64,000 bases of DNA from Chrysogorgia sp. JL179-B06 (taxonomy: Eukaryota > Cnidaria > Anthozoa > Scleralcyonacea > Chrysogorgiidae), in the NCBI GenBank assembly GCA_035772405.1, contig JAYKKM010000226.1, positions 2,061,001 through 2,125,000 on the forward strand. Direction: 5' to 3'. This document shows, piece after piece, positions 27,987 to 42,000 of this stretch. The notes below the pieces were generated by a model, which was not told the origin of the DNA, searched no databases, and saw only the letters and a program-made list of their open reading frames with translations. The first letter of the stretch is position 1. Each line of letters begins with the position of its first letter. Made by a program: the position numbers and the translations under genes.

Positions 27987-30900
27987 GATTTATTAATATA
28001 ACCACAATTAAGAGCCTGCATTAATTACAGTGGGTGTGGTTGTATAATTTTATGTCCTATTCACGATTATGCTAACCGAAACACTAACCCTAACCTCATC
28101 AATATATAGATTACATAACATACAATAATCATCATAAACACATTGATATAATATATACATTTACTATTGGGTCATATAAACCATATGTATAGCTGCTTTA
28201 CAATATTAATGTCTGATTCTTTTTCATTTTTTAGAAATACATCTGGTGGAATTTTGGTGCAAATTGGCTTCCATTTTAGAAAAAGTGAACAAAATCCTAT
28301 TTCACATGTGAAGTTCATTGTCTCGCAAGGTCATCTCTCCAGTTTAAAGGTTGATAAAAACTATTTTAAGGTCCTTGGAAGCAATGGTAATCATGTTTTA
28401 TTGGATGATTCATAAAGGGGAACTGTACCTAAAAAATAAATTAGTTGCAAATAAAAGGCCTTTAAGTATAATGTTTAGAAATGTTAATAGTTTTACGGTA
28501 TCTGCTCTTGTACTCGAGAAATGACGTTTTCATTCTTGTATTTTATGTTTCGAGACGCCACCATTTTCGAGTTTGCTCGACGGCTCAGATTCGAGGTCCA
28601 GCGGGGGTTTCTTTTCAATTTAAAAGACAAGCACTCAATGACGTCAAACTTGAAAAGAAAACTACCACTGTACATCAATCTTGAGCCGTCGAAAATGGCG
28701 GCGTCCAGAAGCATGAAATACGAGAATGAAAACGTTATTTCTCGAGTACAAGAGCAGATGTCGTAAAACTATTAACATTTCTAAACATTATAATTACAGG
28801 CCTTTTATTTCAAACTAATTTATTTTTAGGTACAGTTCCCCTTTAAACAAAACACCATACATTCTCTCACTAGATACGTTTAATTAGCAAATAAAAAATA
28901 AGGTAAGCCGATTTTCTCGTCGTATAGCGCCAGTTCTTTGCTGCATCACACATGAATCATACAAATTACTGTCACACCCGTGTTTTAGAGCGCTCTGGAC
29001 TCATGTGATCAATTAACACGAAAGCTATTGCTGTTCAACACCAAAGCTTCTGTTATCAACACGAAAGCTATGCTATACTTTGATCATTGCACACATATTT
29101 TGTATGACATTATCTTTTTTATATACTTAAGTAATCAGTTTGTAAATTTATATATGACGTGTAGTAATTTATGTAAACGTTGAATAAATTTAAATCTTTG
29201 CTGATAATTTTATCATTCTTTTCAAGATCAAATTCAAGCTCCTTCCCACAATAATCAATTGGTATCGCAAACGAAAACCCAGTCGTTACATAATCCTCAA
29301 CAACTTCCACCAGCTCAAGGGCAGTTAACAACCCCGGCTCAAAATCTCGTTCAATATCCATCCCAAAACCTTCCACAAACTCAGTCTAACAACCAGCCTC
29401 AAACTATGACTCAAACGCATGTTCAGACTCAAGAGCAGCCTCCAACCCAAACTAATACGCAGTCTGATAATCAGATTGAGAATGAAAATCACCCTCAACC
29501 CCAACAACTTTATGGGACTCTGGGATCACAACCCGCAAACATTCAAAGTGAAGCTAACCCATCTGCGGCAGTGGCAGCTTCTTCTCAGTTGAATGTACAA
29601 GATAATTCCCAAGTGCCGATTGTAAGAAATGATCTGTCGATTGCACTGAGGAACCACCTTCAGACTTCACCATCATCTTTGCCTAGTAAGTAAAACTAGC
29701 AATATTAAATTATCGACCGCGCCTTTCGAAGTTATACTGTTATAAAGAGAACTACGTCTAGTACTGCCATTTGAACTTATTCATGATTTTTGAATTATGT
29801 TATATGATGAAATATTTAAAAAGTATGCATTTAAATTAGTTTAAATATTTCTTGTTAGGTAAGTACAGCCTAAACAACATACATGTAGTTCACGTCAATT
29901 GATGCTACGTATATAAATTCTCAACAATGCAGCCTTTCACATCATACTATCTCTTTACTTTTATAAGCTACTTAAGAGAAACACCCTACCCCCCGAGACA
30001 ACTCTGTCGCGCGTTTACATGCAAAAATCCTGCTCGGTTTTAGCCGGAAGGCCTGCGATCGTCGAAACAAAAGTGCAACTGCATTGTTGTCCACTCTCTC
30101 AAATACTATGGTTATAATTTCCATGTTGGGGCAAGATACTCATCTCTATAATTGTGCAGCAGCAAAAACAGCAGGATATTCTACATGTTTCAGCATTTGA
30201 GTAATCTTGTCTCATCGATTTTATTTTTTCTTTGATTCTTTTATACCCAATCTTTATTTCTTTTAAATCTTCGCTGTGGGAATTTTTGTAGTATTCATAT
30301 TCTTTCTTAGTCATTTTTTAAGTGGTTTCTCTTCTTCCTATAACTTCACCTTATATCTGCCGTAAAAATCGATATAATTAAATTCGCAAATGCTTTTGTA
30401 TTCCTTAAGGCTGATAATCAATTATTCGACCATTTATCGACTCCAAGACCATTTTTTCAGTGTTTGCTGCTGTTTCATTTGGGACAAGAATGTTAATTTC
30501 GGTCGCCATTTTTTCATACCACAATCGAGGAAGCCTGGGTTTAAATTATGGTACTGCGCATGTGCCTACGTCAAAAGTTGTCTCGTTAGCGGGTAGCCGA
30601 GCAAAAGTGTTTACGATGAGAAAAGTTACCTAGCCTTTATCTCGCCCCCTAGGTAGGGTCACCCTCTTTGCAAAGAAGGGTGACCCTACTACCCGAGACA
30701 AGTGTGAAATTCTCCATGTAAACGCTCGTTGTCGAGACTAAATAGAACGAATGCAAAGTTGGCTCACCCAGGGTAGCTCTGGGGGAAGGGTGACCCTTCT
30801 ACTAGGGAAAACTTTCGTCCATGTAAACAGGCCTTAGACGTATTTAAACGTGGCTGTTTATGTTTCAAACGTCATGCGCATTTATATATCACCAAATATT

Positions 30901-33900
30901 TGCTTTTTGCTTGTTATTTTCACTTGACCCAGTTCAATGTTTATTTTATAAAATAAATATAAACTGTTTTTACTATGGTTGTATAGCTCGGAAATACAAT
31001 TTGCAGGAATTTGAGCAAACTTTTTCATCTATATAATTCTACAGCGAGCATAGTTCAAATGAATCCAAGCTTGCCTGCTGCCTCTTACCAAGTGCCGCCA
31101 TTTTTGCTCCTAGTACTGACAGAAGGGTCTGGGAACCAATCTAACACTCACGTGGCAAGGGTTTAGGGGTTGGCTATCACTTCAGGCTAAATCCGTTTGT
31201 ATAATCGTACTAATACAATTGGATAAAAACATTAAATGTAGCAACGCTTGTCCTGATTTTTTTTGGGGGGGGCGCTCAGCCCCCCATTTAAAATTTGGGG
31301 GTCAGAAGCCCCCTGGTTCCCACGCCTCTGAAATAGAAGATGAACTGGACTACCATAAACTTGGAACGATTTAGGAGTATCCCTACGGGAGACTGAAACT
31401 CTAACTGTTTTTAAACATGGCCGCTATAAGACCACTTTTTATATACATTTATAAATATAGTTTTTATTTGTCTATCTTGTAATTATCTTTTTTTTGTTTT
31501 GTCTTAGTTCATTATTTTCTTGTAATTATCTTGTAAATCACTGTTCAGGTGAAGTTGGCATTCCTCAATAAAAGCTATATTAATGACATAAAACAAGCGT
31601 TCACTGATATTAGTTTTTATTGGTACGAGCTTTCGGCTGTCAGACTACAGCCTTCAACGGGTTAAGAAAAATATGGAAATCTACACCTATATATATACAA
31701 GCAGAAAAATATTAAAGGGAATGACAGGATGTGACATAAAATATAAGGATAATGTGTTATTGTTTCTTCAATAGAATAGCATATTGTCCTGGAAGAGGAT
31801 TCGAGTTGTTGTATTAGCTATATTATTATATATATTCATGTTAGAAACAACTACCAACTAACTTGGACGAACCTCACTCTTTTACAATGTTTGATTCTCA
31901 TAGATCATGTTAAAAAAGAAGAGATTATTTTTATCAAGATGAACCAAAACTGGTATCCCTTCCTTAGCAATCACAATAGTCTGGAATACAAAATTGTTAC
32001 CGCAAATTTGGAAAAAGGAGTAAGTAACAATTTTTGAATATACTTTATATGTCGCATATTGTTTAAATTATGAGATTTAATCCTTTTTGATGCTTTCGAC
32101 CAATCACAGTTAGGAATGACGTCAGGGTATAACGTCTCCTTTGTCAGAGTGAAATGCATTTCTATAATGAAAGTCATTCGAAACGTCAGGATCTCAATTA
32201 TTTTTAGATTCCTACAGTTAACCACCTTAAGACGGTCACATATATGGGCATAGCTGTCATATAGATTTTCATCTCCTTAAGAATAGTTTGTAAACAGATT
32301 TAAATGAGCCCTAGCTTTGCATCTAATCTCAGGATAAGATATCTGTTAACGATTTTTCATGTGAAAGCATTGTTTTCATGCTAAACTTGACTTAATTCAT
32401 TAAAAGTCAATGTCGCCCATTATGAATAAGGTCTGGTGGGCACTATATATAGTTTAATAGAAGTAATAAAGAATAGATTTTAGATTATTACAAATAGGAA
32501 AATTGTTAGTAGATCGATAATATATTTGACAATCTTTTTGTAAGTACTTCATTCAGTAAGTACTTCAGTATGTACTTCAGTAAGTACTTCAGTAAGTACT
32601 TCAGTAAGTACTTCAGTTCAGTAAGTACTTCAGTTCAGTAAGGACTTCAGTACTTCAGTAAGTAGTACTTCAGTACTTCAGATAGTACTTCAGTACCTCT
32701 GTAAGTACTTCAGTATTTCAGCAGTTCAGTAAGTACTTCAGTAAGTACTTCATTAAGTACTTCAGTAAGTACTTCAGTACTTCAGTAAGTAGTACTTCAG
32801 TACTTCAGTACTTCAGTAAGTACTTCAGTACGTCAGTAAGTACTTCAGTACTTCAGTTAGTACTTCAGTAAGTACTTCAGTTCAGTAAGTACTTCAGTTC
32901 AGTAAGTACTTCAGTACTTCAGTAAGTAGTACTTCAGTACTTCAGATAGTACTTCAGTACTTCTGTAAGTACTTCAGTATTTCAGCAGTTCAGTAAGTAC
33001 TTCAGTAAGTACTTCAGTAAGTACTTCAGTAAGTACTTCAGTACTTCAGTAAGTAGTACTTCAGTACTTCAGTACTTCAGTAAGTACTTCAGTACGTCAG
33101 TAAGTACTTCAGTTAGTACTTCAGTAAGTACTTCAGCAGTTCAGTAACTACTTCAGACAGTAAGTACTGTAGTAAGTACTGTAGTAAGTACTTCAGTAAA
33201 TAGTACTTCAGTACTTCAGTGCCTCAGTGAGTACTTCAGTAAGTACTTGTAATATTCTGGACTTTTACTTGAATATTATATTTAATAGAGAACAATATGA
33301 ACTTATTTACAACCTTAGATATATTACTCGTTAGTCTTCGATAACAGTTCGATCAAGTAATGTGTCAACTCTCTCACCATGTGGTCACTGTTCTCTCTCA
33401 GCTTTGATCACGTGACTAGTTTCCGTTAAACGTAGAATAGCTGTGTTGTAATCCGTTTCTGTGTTTGGCAAAGTGTCAAAGATGTCGTTCGTTTGCTCAC
33501 CTATGTACGTAAGAAGTACAGCTCGTTTAACGGTCTGATCATTCTCTCGAAGACTTATCATGAGGTTCTCGAATCTTCTCTGTCGTTTTCGCCATTTTGT
33601 GCTGAGTGTTGTTCGATCGCTTGGTCGAACGGCGGAAAAGGTGGTAGTCCGCTTCGGGGGACGTTTATTGTTGTCGATTGTTGACTGTTTGCTGTGGCTT
33701 GGCTTAATTCCCATAGCCGTAGGATCTTCGCCCTTCGTAACTTGTTTACAACCTTAGATATATTACTCGTTAGTCTTCTATAATAGTTCGATCAAGTAAC
33801 GCGTCAACTCTCGGACCATGTGGTCACTGTTCTCTCTCAGCTTTGATCACGTGACTAGTTTCCGTTAAACGTAGAATGGCTGTGTTGTAATCCGTTCCTG

Positions 33901-36900
33901 TGCTTGGCAAAGTGTCAAAGATGTCGTTCGTTTGCTCACCTACGTACGTAAGAAGTAGAGCTCATTTAACGGTCGGATCATTCTCTCGAAGACTTATCAT
34001 GAGGTTCTCGAATCTTCTCTGCCGTTTTCGCCATTGTTGTTCGATCGCTGTGTGGGTCGAACGGCGGAAAAGGTGGTACAAAATTATAAGAATTTTGGCT
34101 GAAAAGTGTAGTGGCACAATTGTATAGGACAATATGTCATACTGGGCAGATACCGACCAATATCCATGACGTGTATTTTGTGTAAAGTTTATTAGAAACT
34201 TCTTAGCAAGCATCTGTACGATCATGTTAGGGATTATATAAATTTGAACCAGCGTGGGTTTGTGGAAGGCCGCTCCTGTCTCTCCAATCTGTTGGAAACT
34301 TTACAACATATTATCACGATTTTAGAAAGTGGTGATCCTGCAGATCTAATTTATTTAGACTTTCAAAAGGCTTTTGATAAAAGGTAGCACATGAGCGTCT
34401 GTTACTAAAGCTGCGTGCTTATGGAATAACAGGCCAGGTTCATAATATTATTCAGAACTTTCTTTCAGATAGATTAATGGCAGTTAGAGTTGGGGATCAT
34501 ATTTTTTCATGGGAACCTGTTGTATCTGGGGTTCCTCAAGGGTCAGTGTTGGGACGCTTGTTGTTCCTATTATTTCTTCATGGGAACCTGTTGTATCTGG
34601 GATTCCTCAAGGGTCAGTGTTGGGACCCTTGTTGTTCCTATTATTTATCAATGATATGCCCAGTGTTACTAGATGTTCAGTACTTCAGTAATTACTCCTG
34701 CAGTAAGTACTTCAGTACTTCAGTAAGAAAAGCCCCGTTCACACTAGCGGCCTGCCCTGGACCTGGCCTGGACCTGGTCTGGGCCAAGTGTGACCCGTTC
34801 ACACTTGCGTGGCCAAGGTTTGGCGGCCCATATAATCTAGCTATTTTGTCTTTGTATGTTCGATATTGCTCCCTCAGATGCTTGACTTCGACTGGCATTG
34901 CTTCACAATTATGTTGAAGCCACAATTCACCATACCTTTGGCAAGTTTATCGAAGACAGATTTATGGCGAACGCTATAGTTTTCTAGCTGTTCTAGCACA
35001 TTCTAATCGTTCCTAAGCGTAATCAAGAGCTTTGTCTCGATATCCTTCGGCCTGCTGCGGACGGAAACTGTTTACATTTGCACCGAAATCATTTTGGAAC
35101 GAAGCATAAAACTATACAATGTAAACGTAGCGTTTTATCCGATGGCGAATATTTATTCGCCATCGGATAACAATTGGCTAGCTACGTTTACATCGATTGT
35201 ATCGGATAGGTTTATGCTTCGTTCCAAAATGCTTTGGGTGCATATGTAAACAGTTTACATTATAATCGGAGCATCGTAATAATCGATGCGACACCGCACG
35301 TACCAACGCTGCTCTTTGCAAAAGTCGGTACGATATTGTCGTTTCATGTGTAAACAGAAGCCTTATCCGGCATACTTTCTGCGACGCAACGATAGGGATC
35401 CGATACAATGTAAACGCCGCCTAAATATCAGCTGAAAACAACGTCTTCGTGGCTATACAAACGTGCGAGTCGCGATATATTATAATTTTGCGTGGAGAAT
35501 GTTTTTCCCTCCAGATCATCTGACCAGCTTTTATCGTGGGCGCGTATTCCCATGGCAACGAGGCCTGCCTCTCTGGTAAAACCCGTTCACACCAGATAAA
35601 TTGAGGCCCAGGCCAGGGCCAGGCTAGGCCTAGGCGAGCTACCTTCGCTGGCCTAGATTTCGTGGCCTAGGCCAGGCCCAGGCCAGGTAAAACCCGTTCA
35701 CACCTAGGTCCAGGCCAGGTCCAGGCCAGGCCTAGGCCGCTAGTGTGAACGGGGCAGTACTTCAGTAAGTACTTCAGTACTTCAGTAAGTACTTCAGTAA
35801 GTACTTCAGTAAGTACTTCAGTAAGTACTTCAGTAAGTACTTCAGTAAGTACTTCAGTAAGTACTTCAGTAAGTACTTCAGTAAGTACTTCAGTACTTCA
35901 GTACTTCAGAAAGTACTTCAGTAAGTACTTCAGGAAGTACTTCAGTACTTCAGTAAGTACTTCAGTAAGTACTTCAGTAAGTACTTCAGTAAGTACTTCA
36001 GTAAGTACTTCAGTAAGTACTTCAGTAAGTACTTCAGTAAGTACTTCAGTAAGTACTTCAGTACTTCAGTAAGTATTTCAGTACTTCAGTAAGTACTTCA
36101 GTACTTTAGTAAGTACTTCAGTATTTTACAAAAAGTAAGTACTTCAGTCAGGTTCTGATCTTTTGTATAAAAGAGCAATTCTTAAAGTTCCCTTCTACTA
36201 CAGACGGAAACATACCTCTGCAATATTCCCGGTTCCTACGAGGCTACGACTTATAAACACTGTTTTCTATAAACACTGTTTAAACACTGTTGAAGTAAGT
36301 ACTTCAGTAAGTACTTCAGTACTTATGCAGAGTAAGTACTTCAGTAAGTACTTCTGTAAGTATTCAGTACTTCAGCAGTTCACTAAGTACTTCAGTAAGT
36401 ACTTCAGTAAGTATTTCAGTACTTCAGTAACTACTTCAGCAAGTACTTCAGTACTTCAGTAAGTATTTCAGTAAGTACTTCTGTAAGCATTCAGTACTTC
36501 AGCAGTTCACTAAGTACTTCAGACTTATAAACACTGTTTTCTATAAACACTGTTGAAGTAAGTACTTCAGTAAGTACTTCAGTACTTCAGTAAGTACTTC
36601 AGTACTTCAGTAAGTATTTCAGTACTTCAGTAAGTACCTCAGTACTTCAGTATTTTACAAAAAGTAAGTACTTCAGTCAGGTTCTGCTCTTTTGTATAAA
36701 AGAGCAATTCTTAAAGTTCCCTTCTACTACAGACGGAAATATACCTCTGCAATATTCCCGGTTCCTACGAGGCTACGACTTATAAACACTGTTTTTTTTT
36801 TATGTATGAGATCGACTAACAAACGTGTAAACAACAGGTTTTGCAACATTTACCAATTACCATCGAATCCTAAACAAGAATTGTACCGTGTACAAACAAT

Positions 36901-38813
36901 TGGATACGCCAGAATGACAAATCGTATCATGTAGATGCACCTTAACTCTCAGGGTTTATTTCAAGTCGTTGTTCTTTCAATACTTATACTTCAAGTTTAT
37001 TTCCTATGTTTGCAGCTGAAGGCAGTGACAGCTGGGGATAATAGTATTGTTGGCATTAAAGTAAAAAATTTAACGTAAGTATCAAATTTAGCTGTACTGA
37101 GGTATATATTGAATCAATATTTGGCATTTGCACACGATATTCGTGATCATAGGATCGTTAAAAGAACCAACCGAGGACAAGTTGCAAAAATGCAACTCCA
37201 AGGCATTCCGGCTGGGAATCAAACCCGCGACACCTCCAGGTATCTAGACCTGCAGCGCTCTAACCGGCTAAGTTAAAAAAGCCTTGTTTTGAGCCGTTGC
37301 TGTGAGCTTAGTCAAAGGAAGTGGTTACAGGTCTGACAATTTGTAGGGATATTTGAAACAAGGGCTTATAAAGAAAATATTTGCTCGCGAATAGGAATTT
37401 TATGTCTTCCGTCCTGTTATTGATTAATTAACTAAGACAAGGTTTAGCGAGAAGATGGCAGTTGTAAGAGGGTACTTTTCCTGCCATTCGCATCAGTCCA
37501 CTGTGACGTGAAGACGTACATTATATTTGGTGATTTACCCACCCTCCCCATTTCTGCATCCATCGTTTTTTGTTTGTTTTTTTATTCAGTTATATTGTAT
37601 TTAGATATTAGTTGTCTGATGTGGCGTTATTTGCTCGCACCTTTGCTGGCCTAAAACAATTTAGCATATTTCTGAACTACATAGTTTATAATTTATGTGT
37701 TTTACGTTTAAAGTTGTAATAAAGCGGCTGGAGGTCTTTCACCCCTAGCCATATTAACCCAGAACCAGTCGTAGTTTTGTCCAGAAAACAGAGCTCTGGT
37801 CATGCAACGCGCAATACCCAGGGATATATTTTATTGTAGATTGTTTTGACAGGACGGAAGACACAAACACTATTTAGATACTCTTTAAATTATGTTGTAC
37901 TATTATATGCACTGATGTAGTGAATATGGGTGCTTGGAATAGACAGACGATACATGGACGACCATCTGCAAGCTTAAATCCTTAAGCTTAATTTCCACTC
38001 GCTACTTTTATCTCGCGTCGATCTACTTTTTTCGATCAAAATTAGTCTCGCGATCTGGTACTTTGATTTCCATTTAAATCGCGCGATTTTAGGGCCGCCA
38101 AACTTATATTCTTCAAACTGATATTTTGCCAGGCTTTTTTCTTATTATTTTCCTTGAAAACGCAAAGTGACGTGTTCCAGATGCAAGGATTGTCCTGGAC
38201 CGCTTGAGTAAATGTTTCCAGATCGAACGGAAGTGTCTCTAGTGTTGGCAAAGCTGAAGGATTTTGAGGAGAGCATTCATTGTCTTCTGAAGATTCAATA
38301 ACAACTTGATCACCATCATCGTCGTTCAGGTATATTCTGATTCTGTTGTAACTGATATGCATGACTCAATTCTTCGATGTTCAAAGGAGCATCAGCCATT
38401 TTGTTGGTAGAAGAACGTGTTTATGCATTGACGATCGACAAAGTAGGAATCTTTCCAACTCTTTTAAGATCGCGCGATTGCTAATTTGAGCCAGCTATCT
38501 GTCGTTGAAAACTAATGCGCATGCTCGCAATCCTCAAACGATCGAAAAAAGTAGATCGCGAGATAAAAATAGCGAGTGGAAATTAAGTTTTACAGGTTCT
38601 ATTGCTGTCCAGGACTCAGAAACATTTTCTGAGGATTTGAGCTTGACGATCGTCCTTGTAATAATTTTTTTCCCTATTTATTTTCTTTCTTTTTTTCATT
38701 TAATTGTTATTTTTACTTTGTAATTCAACTTTTTTTTTGTATAGGTTATATTTTGTGTAAGATTAGCTATGCTAAACTATTTTTCATTTAGTATACTTTC
38801 TTTAACTAAAGTC

Positions 38814-38850
<37 letters not shown>

Positions 38851-39039
38851 TACAACCTGTCAACAACTCTAATCTCTTCGTTGATCTTCCCGGATACAAA
38901 AGTCCATCAATAATAACTGGTTCAAGTAGTCAATTGTAAATTACCTCATTGAGTGAGATTTATAATTGTATATATAACAAAAGATTTTAATAAAGTTACC
39001 ATTATTATTATTATTACTATTATTATATTATTATTATTA

Positions 39040-39078
<39 letters not shown>

Positions 39079-42000
39079 TATTATATTATTATTATTATAT
39101 TATTATTATTATATTATTATTATTATATTATTATTATTATATTATTATTATTATATTATTATTATTATATTATTATTATTATTATATTATTATTATTATT
39201 ACTATTATTATATTATTATTATTATTATTATTATTATATTATTATTATTATTATTATATTATTATATTATTATATTATTATTATTATTAAAGCCTTGGAG
39301 TTTCACTTTCGCAATTACTCCTGGTTGGGTCTTAACAACGTAACTTCCAGAATTCAAAAATGTTCCTCAACCAGTAACCACGCATAGTTGTACTAACGTC
39401 GCTTTAGCACCGAATAATTTTCCAGTAAGACGTCCAATGTTATTTACATTCTTTTTAGAAATAGAATTTGCAAATAATTTGGAAAATACTTTACATGTTT
39501 CATTTAGAAAAGACGAACAGGGATTAACAAAGGTGCAATTATCGGTAAAGTTCCTTGAAAAAAATGGAGATCCAGCTGATAAGTTAAAAAGTATTGTTAA
39601 AACTGGTGATATTGCAGGAATCTCTGTAGATAGCAATTTTTTTGAAGGTAACACGCTTTAGAATAAAAAAAATGTGTATTTTATCTTGGCGCCAACGTAT
39701 CCTGAAAAGGGCAATGAATGTTGGTTGGTTAATGGATTAACTGACTTGAAAATGGATTAACTAACTTGTTAATGGTTAATTAAAACGGATTAATGAAAGT
39801 GCATATGAAGCGAAATTTATTTTACAATTTTTGAAAGCTTGAAAAATGTTTATAAATATTGTATTTATAAAAAAAAATTAAAAAATGTTTTAAAACCACT
39901 TTTTTATGGGCAGTCGTTGTTTACGTCACATGGTTTGCAACAGTCAAAGACTTCTCTCTGAGGCAGACGATGTCTCTGAATCAACTTTCACTTGACCTAA
40001 TAATATCACAAATGCATTATTGTTTACACCGAACTAGCAAAGGTGCAATCCAGGTTCAAACCAAGTCCTTCCAATCTTCAACTTTTGAAGCAAAAGCGGT
40101 ACTCGTTTGTGCCCATAGCATCTTCGAAAAATTTCTTTTATGAATTCAATATTTATAAACATTAAGCTTTCAAAAATTGAAAAAATAATTTCGCTTCATA
40201 TACACTTCATATAACTTGTTTGTCTTTTAAATTTTCCAGTAGGTTCAATGCTTGTAATTTTTGACAAATTAGTTTGGTTATTACATCGCAGGTTATATGA
40301 TGAGTCAGGATTTAGAAGCGTAATAGGATAAAAAAAACTCTAACTATAAACACAATAAAAACTCTAGTCCTAACCCTAACATAAAGAACATTTCAATCCA
40401 ACATTTCAATGCTGCAAAATTCTGTGTTCCAGTACACCGTGTCCGTGAGTAACCCCAGTTTGGAGTTAGAAACGAGTTCATGTAACATATAAGTTCATGT
40501 ATGTCAAAGAAAGGCACTTGTCACAGTAAACAGTTAAAACCAGTCAGAAAACACGAAGTAAAATCCAATGTTTATAAAACGTATTAAATTTACCGTGAAC
40601 TCGTTTCTAACTCGACACTGTCAGCAATGATCAGGGCACATGACACAGCCGCAAGGGCACATGGTGCAGCCGCAAGGGCACATGGTGCAGCCCACCAGTC
40701 GAAAGGGCACATGGTGCAGTCCACCAGCCGAAAGGGCGCATAGTGCAGCCGCAAGGGCACATGGTGCAGCCCACCAGTCGAAAGGGCGCATAGTGCAGCC
40801 GCAAGGGCACATGGTGCAGTCCACCAGCCGAAAGGGCGCATAGTGCAGCCGCAAGGGCACATGGTGCAGCCCACCAGTCGAAAGGGCACATGGTGCAGCC
40901 CACCAGTCGAAAGGGCACATGGTGCAGTCCACCAGCCGAAAGGGCGCATAGTGCAGCCGCAAGGGCACATGGTGCAGCCGCCAGCCGCGAGGGCACATGA
41001 CGCAGCCGCAAGGGCACATGATGCAGCCGCAAGGGCACATGGTGCAGTCCACCAGCCGAAAGGGCACATGGTGCAGCCGCCAGCCGCGAGGGCACATGAC
41101 GCAGCCGCAAGGGCACATGATGCAGCCGCAAGGGCACATGGTGCAGTCCACCAGCCGAAAGGGCACATGGTGCAGTCCACCAGCCGAAAGGGCGCATAGT
41201 GCAGCCGCAAGGGCACATGGTGCAGCCGCCAGCCGCGAGGGCACATGACGCAGCCGCAAGGGCACATGATGCAGCCGCAAGGGCACATGGTGCAGTCCAC
41301 CAGCCGAAAGGGCACATGGTGCAGCCGCCAGCCGCGAGGGCACATGACGCAGCCGCAAGGGCACATGATGCAGCCGCAAGGGCACATGGTGCAGTCCACC
41401 AGCCGAAAGGGCACATGGTGCAGCCGCCAGCCGCGAGGGCACACGACGCAGCCGCAAGGGCACATGATGCAGCCGCAAGGGCACATGGCGCAGTTGCGAG
41501 CTGCAGTTGCAGTCACAGGACGCAAGCTCGCAACTCGCATGCTCGATGAACTCCAGTTGTGAGTTGCAGTTGCGAGTTGCAGTTACAGTCGCGATTTACA
41601 GTTGCGAGTTACAGTTGCAGTTGCGAGTTACAGTTGCGAGTTGCAGTTGCAGTTGCAGTTGCAGTTGCAGTTGCGAGTTGCAGTTACAGTCAGTTAAAGT
41701 TACAGTTAAAGTTACAGTTGCGAGTTACAGTTACAGTTACAGTTGCGAGTTACAGTTGCGAGTTGCAGTTAAAGTTGCGAGTTAAAGTTGCGAGTTGCAG
41801 TTGCACTTGCAGTTACAGTCACAATTACAGTTACAGTTGCGAGTTGCAGTTACGATTTACAGTTGCGAGTTGCAGTTGCGAGTTACAGTTGCGAGTTGCA
41901 GTTACGATTTACAATTGCGAGTTGCAGTTGCGAGTTACAGTTGCGAGTTGCAGTTGCAGTTGCAGTTACAGTCACAGTTACAGTTGCGAGTTTCAGTTAC

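Noticed and set aside
32546..36680. CRISPR-like array
   Set aside because: Directly adjoining short units without unique spacers, in an intron-bearing animal genome; it is a satellite.
40590..41562. Long open frames on both strands (up to 316 codons)
   Set aside because: They run through a GC-rich minisatellite, are open in several frames at once, and encode only repeat units with no start context or domain.
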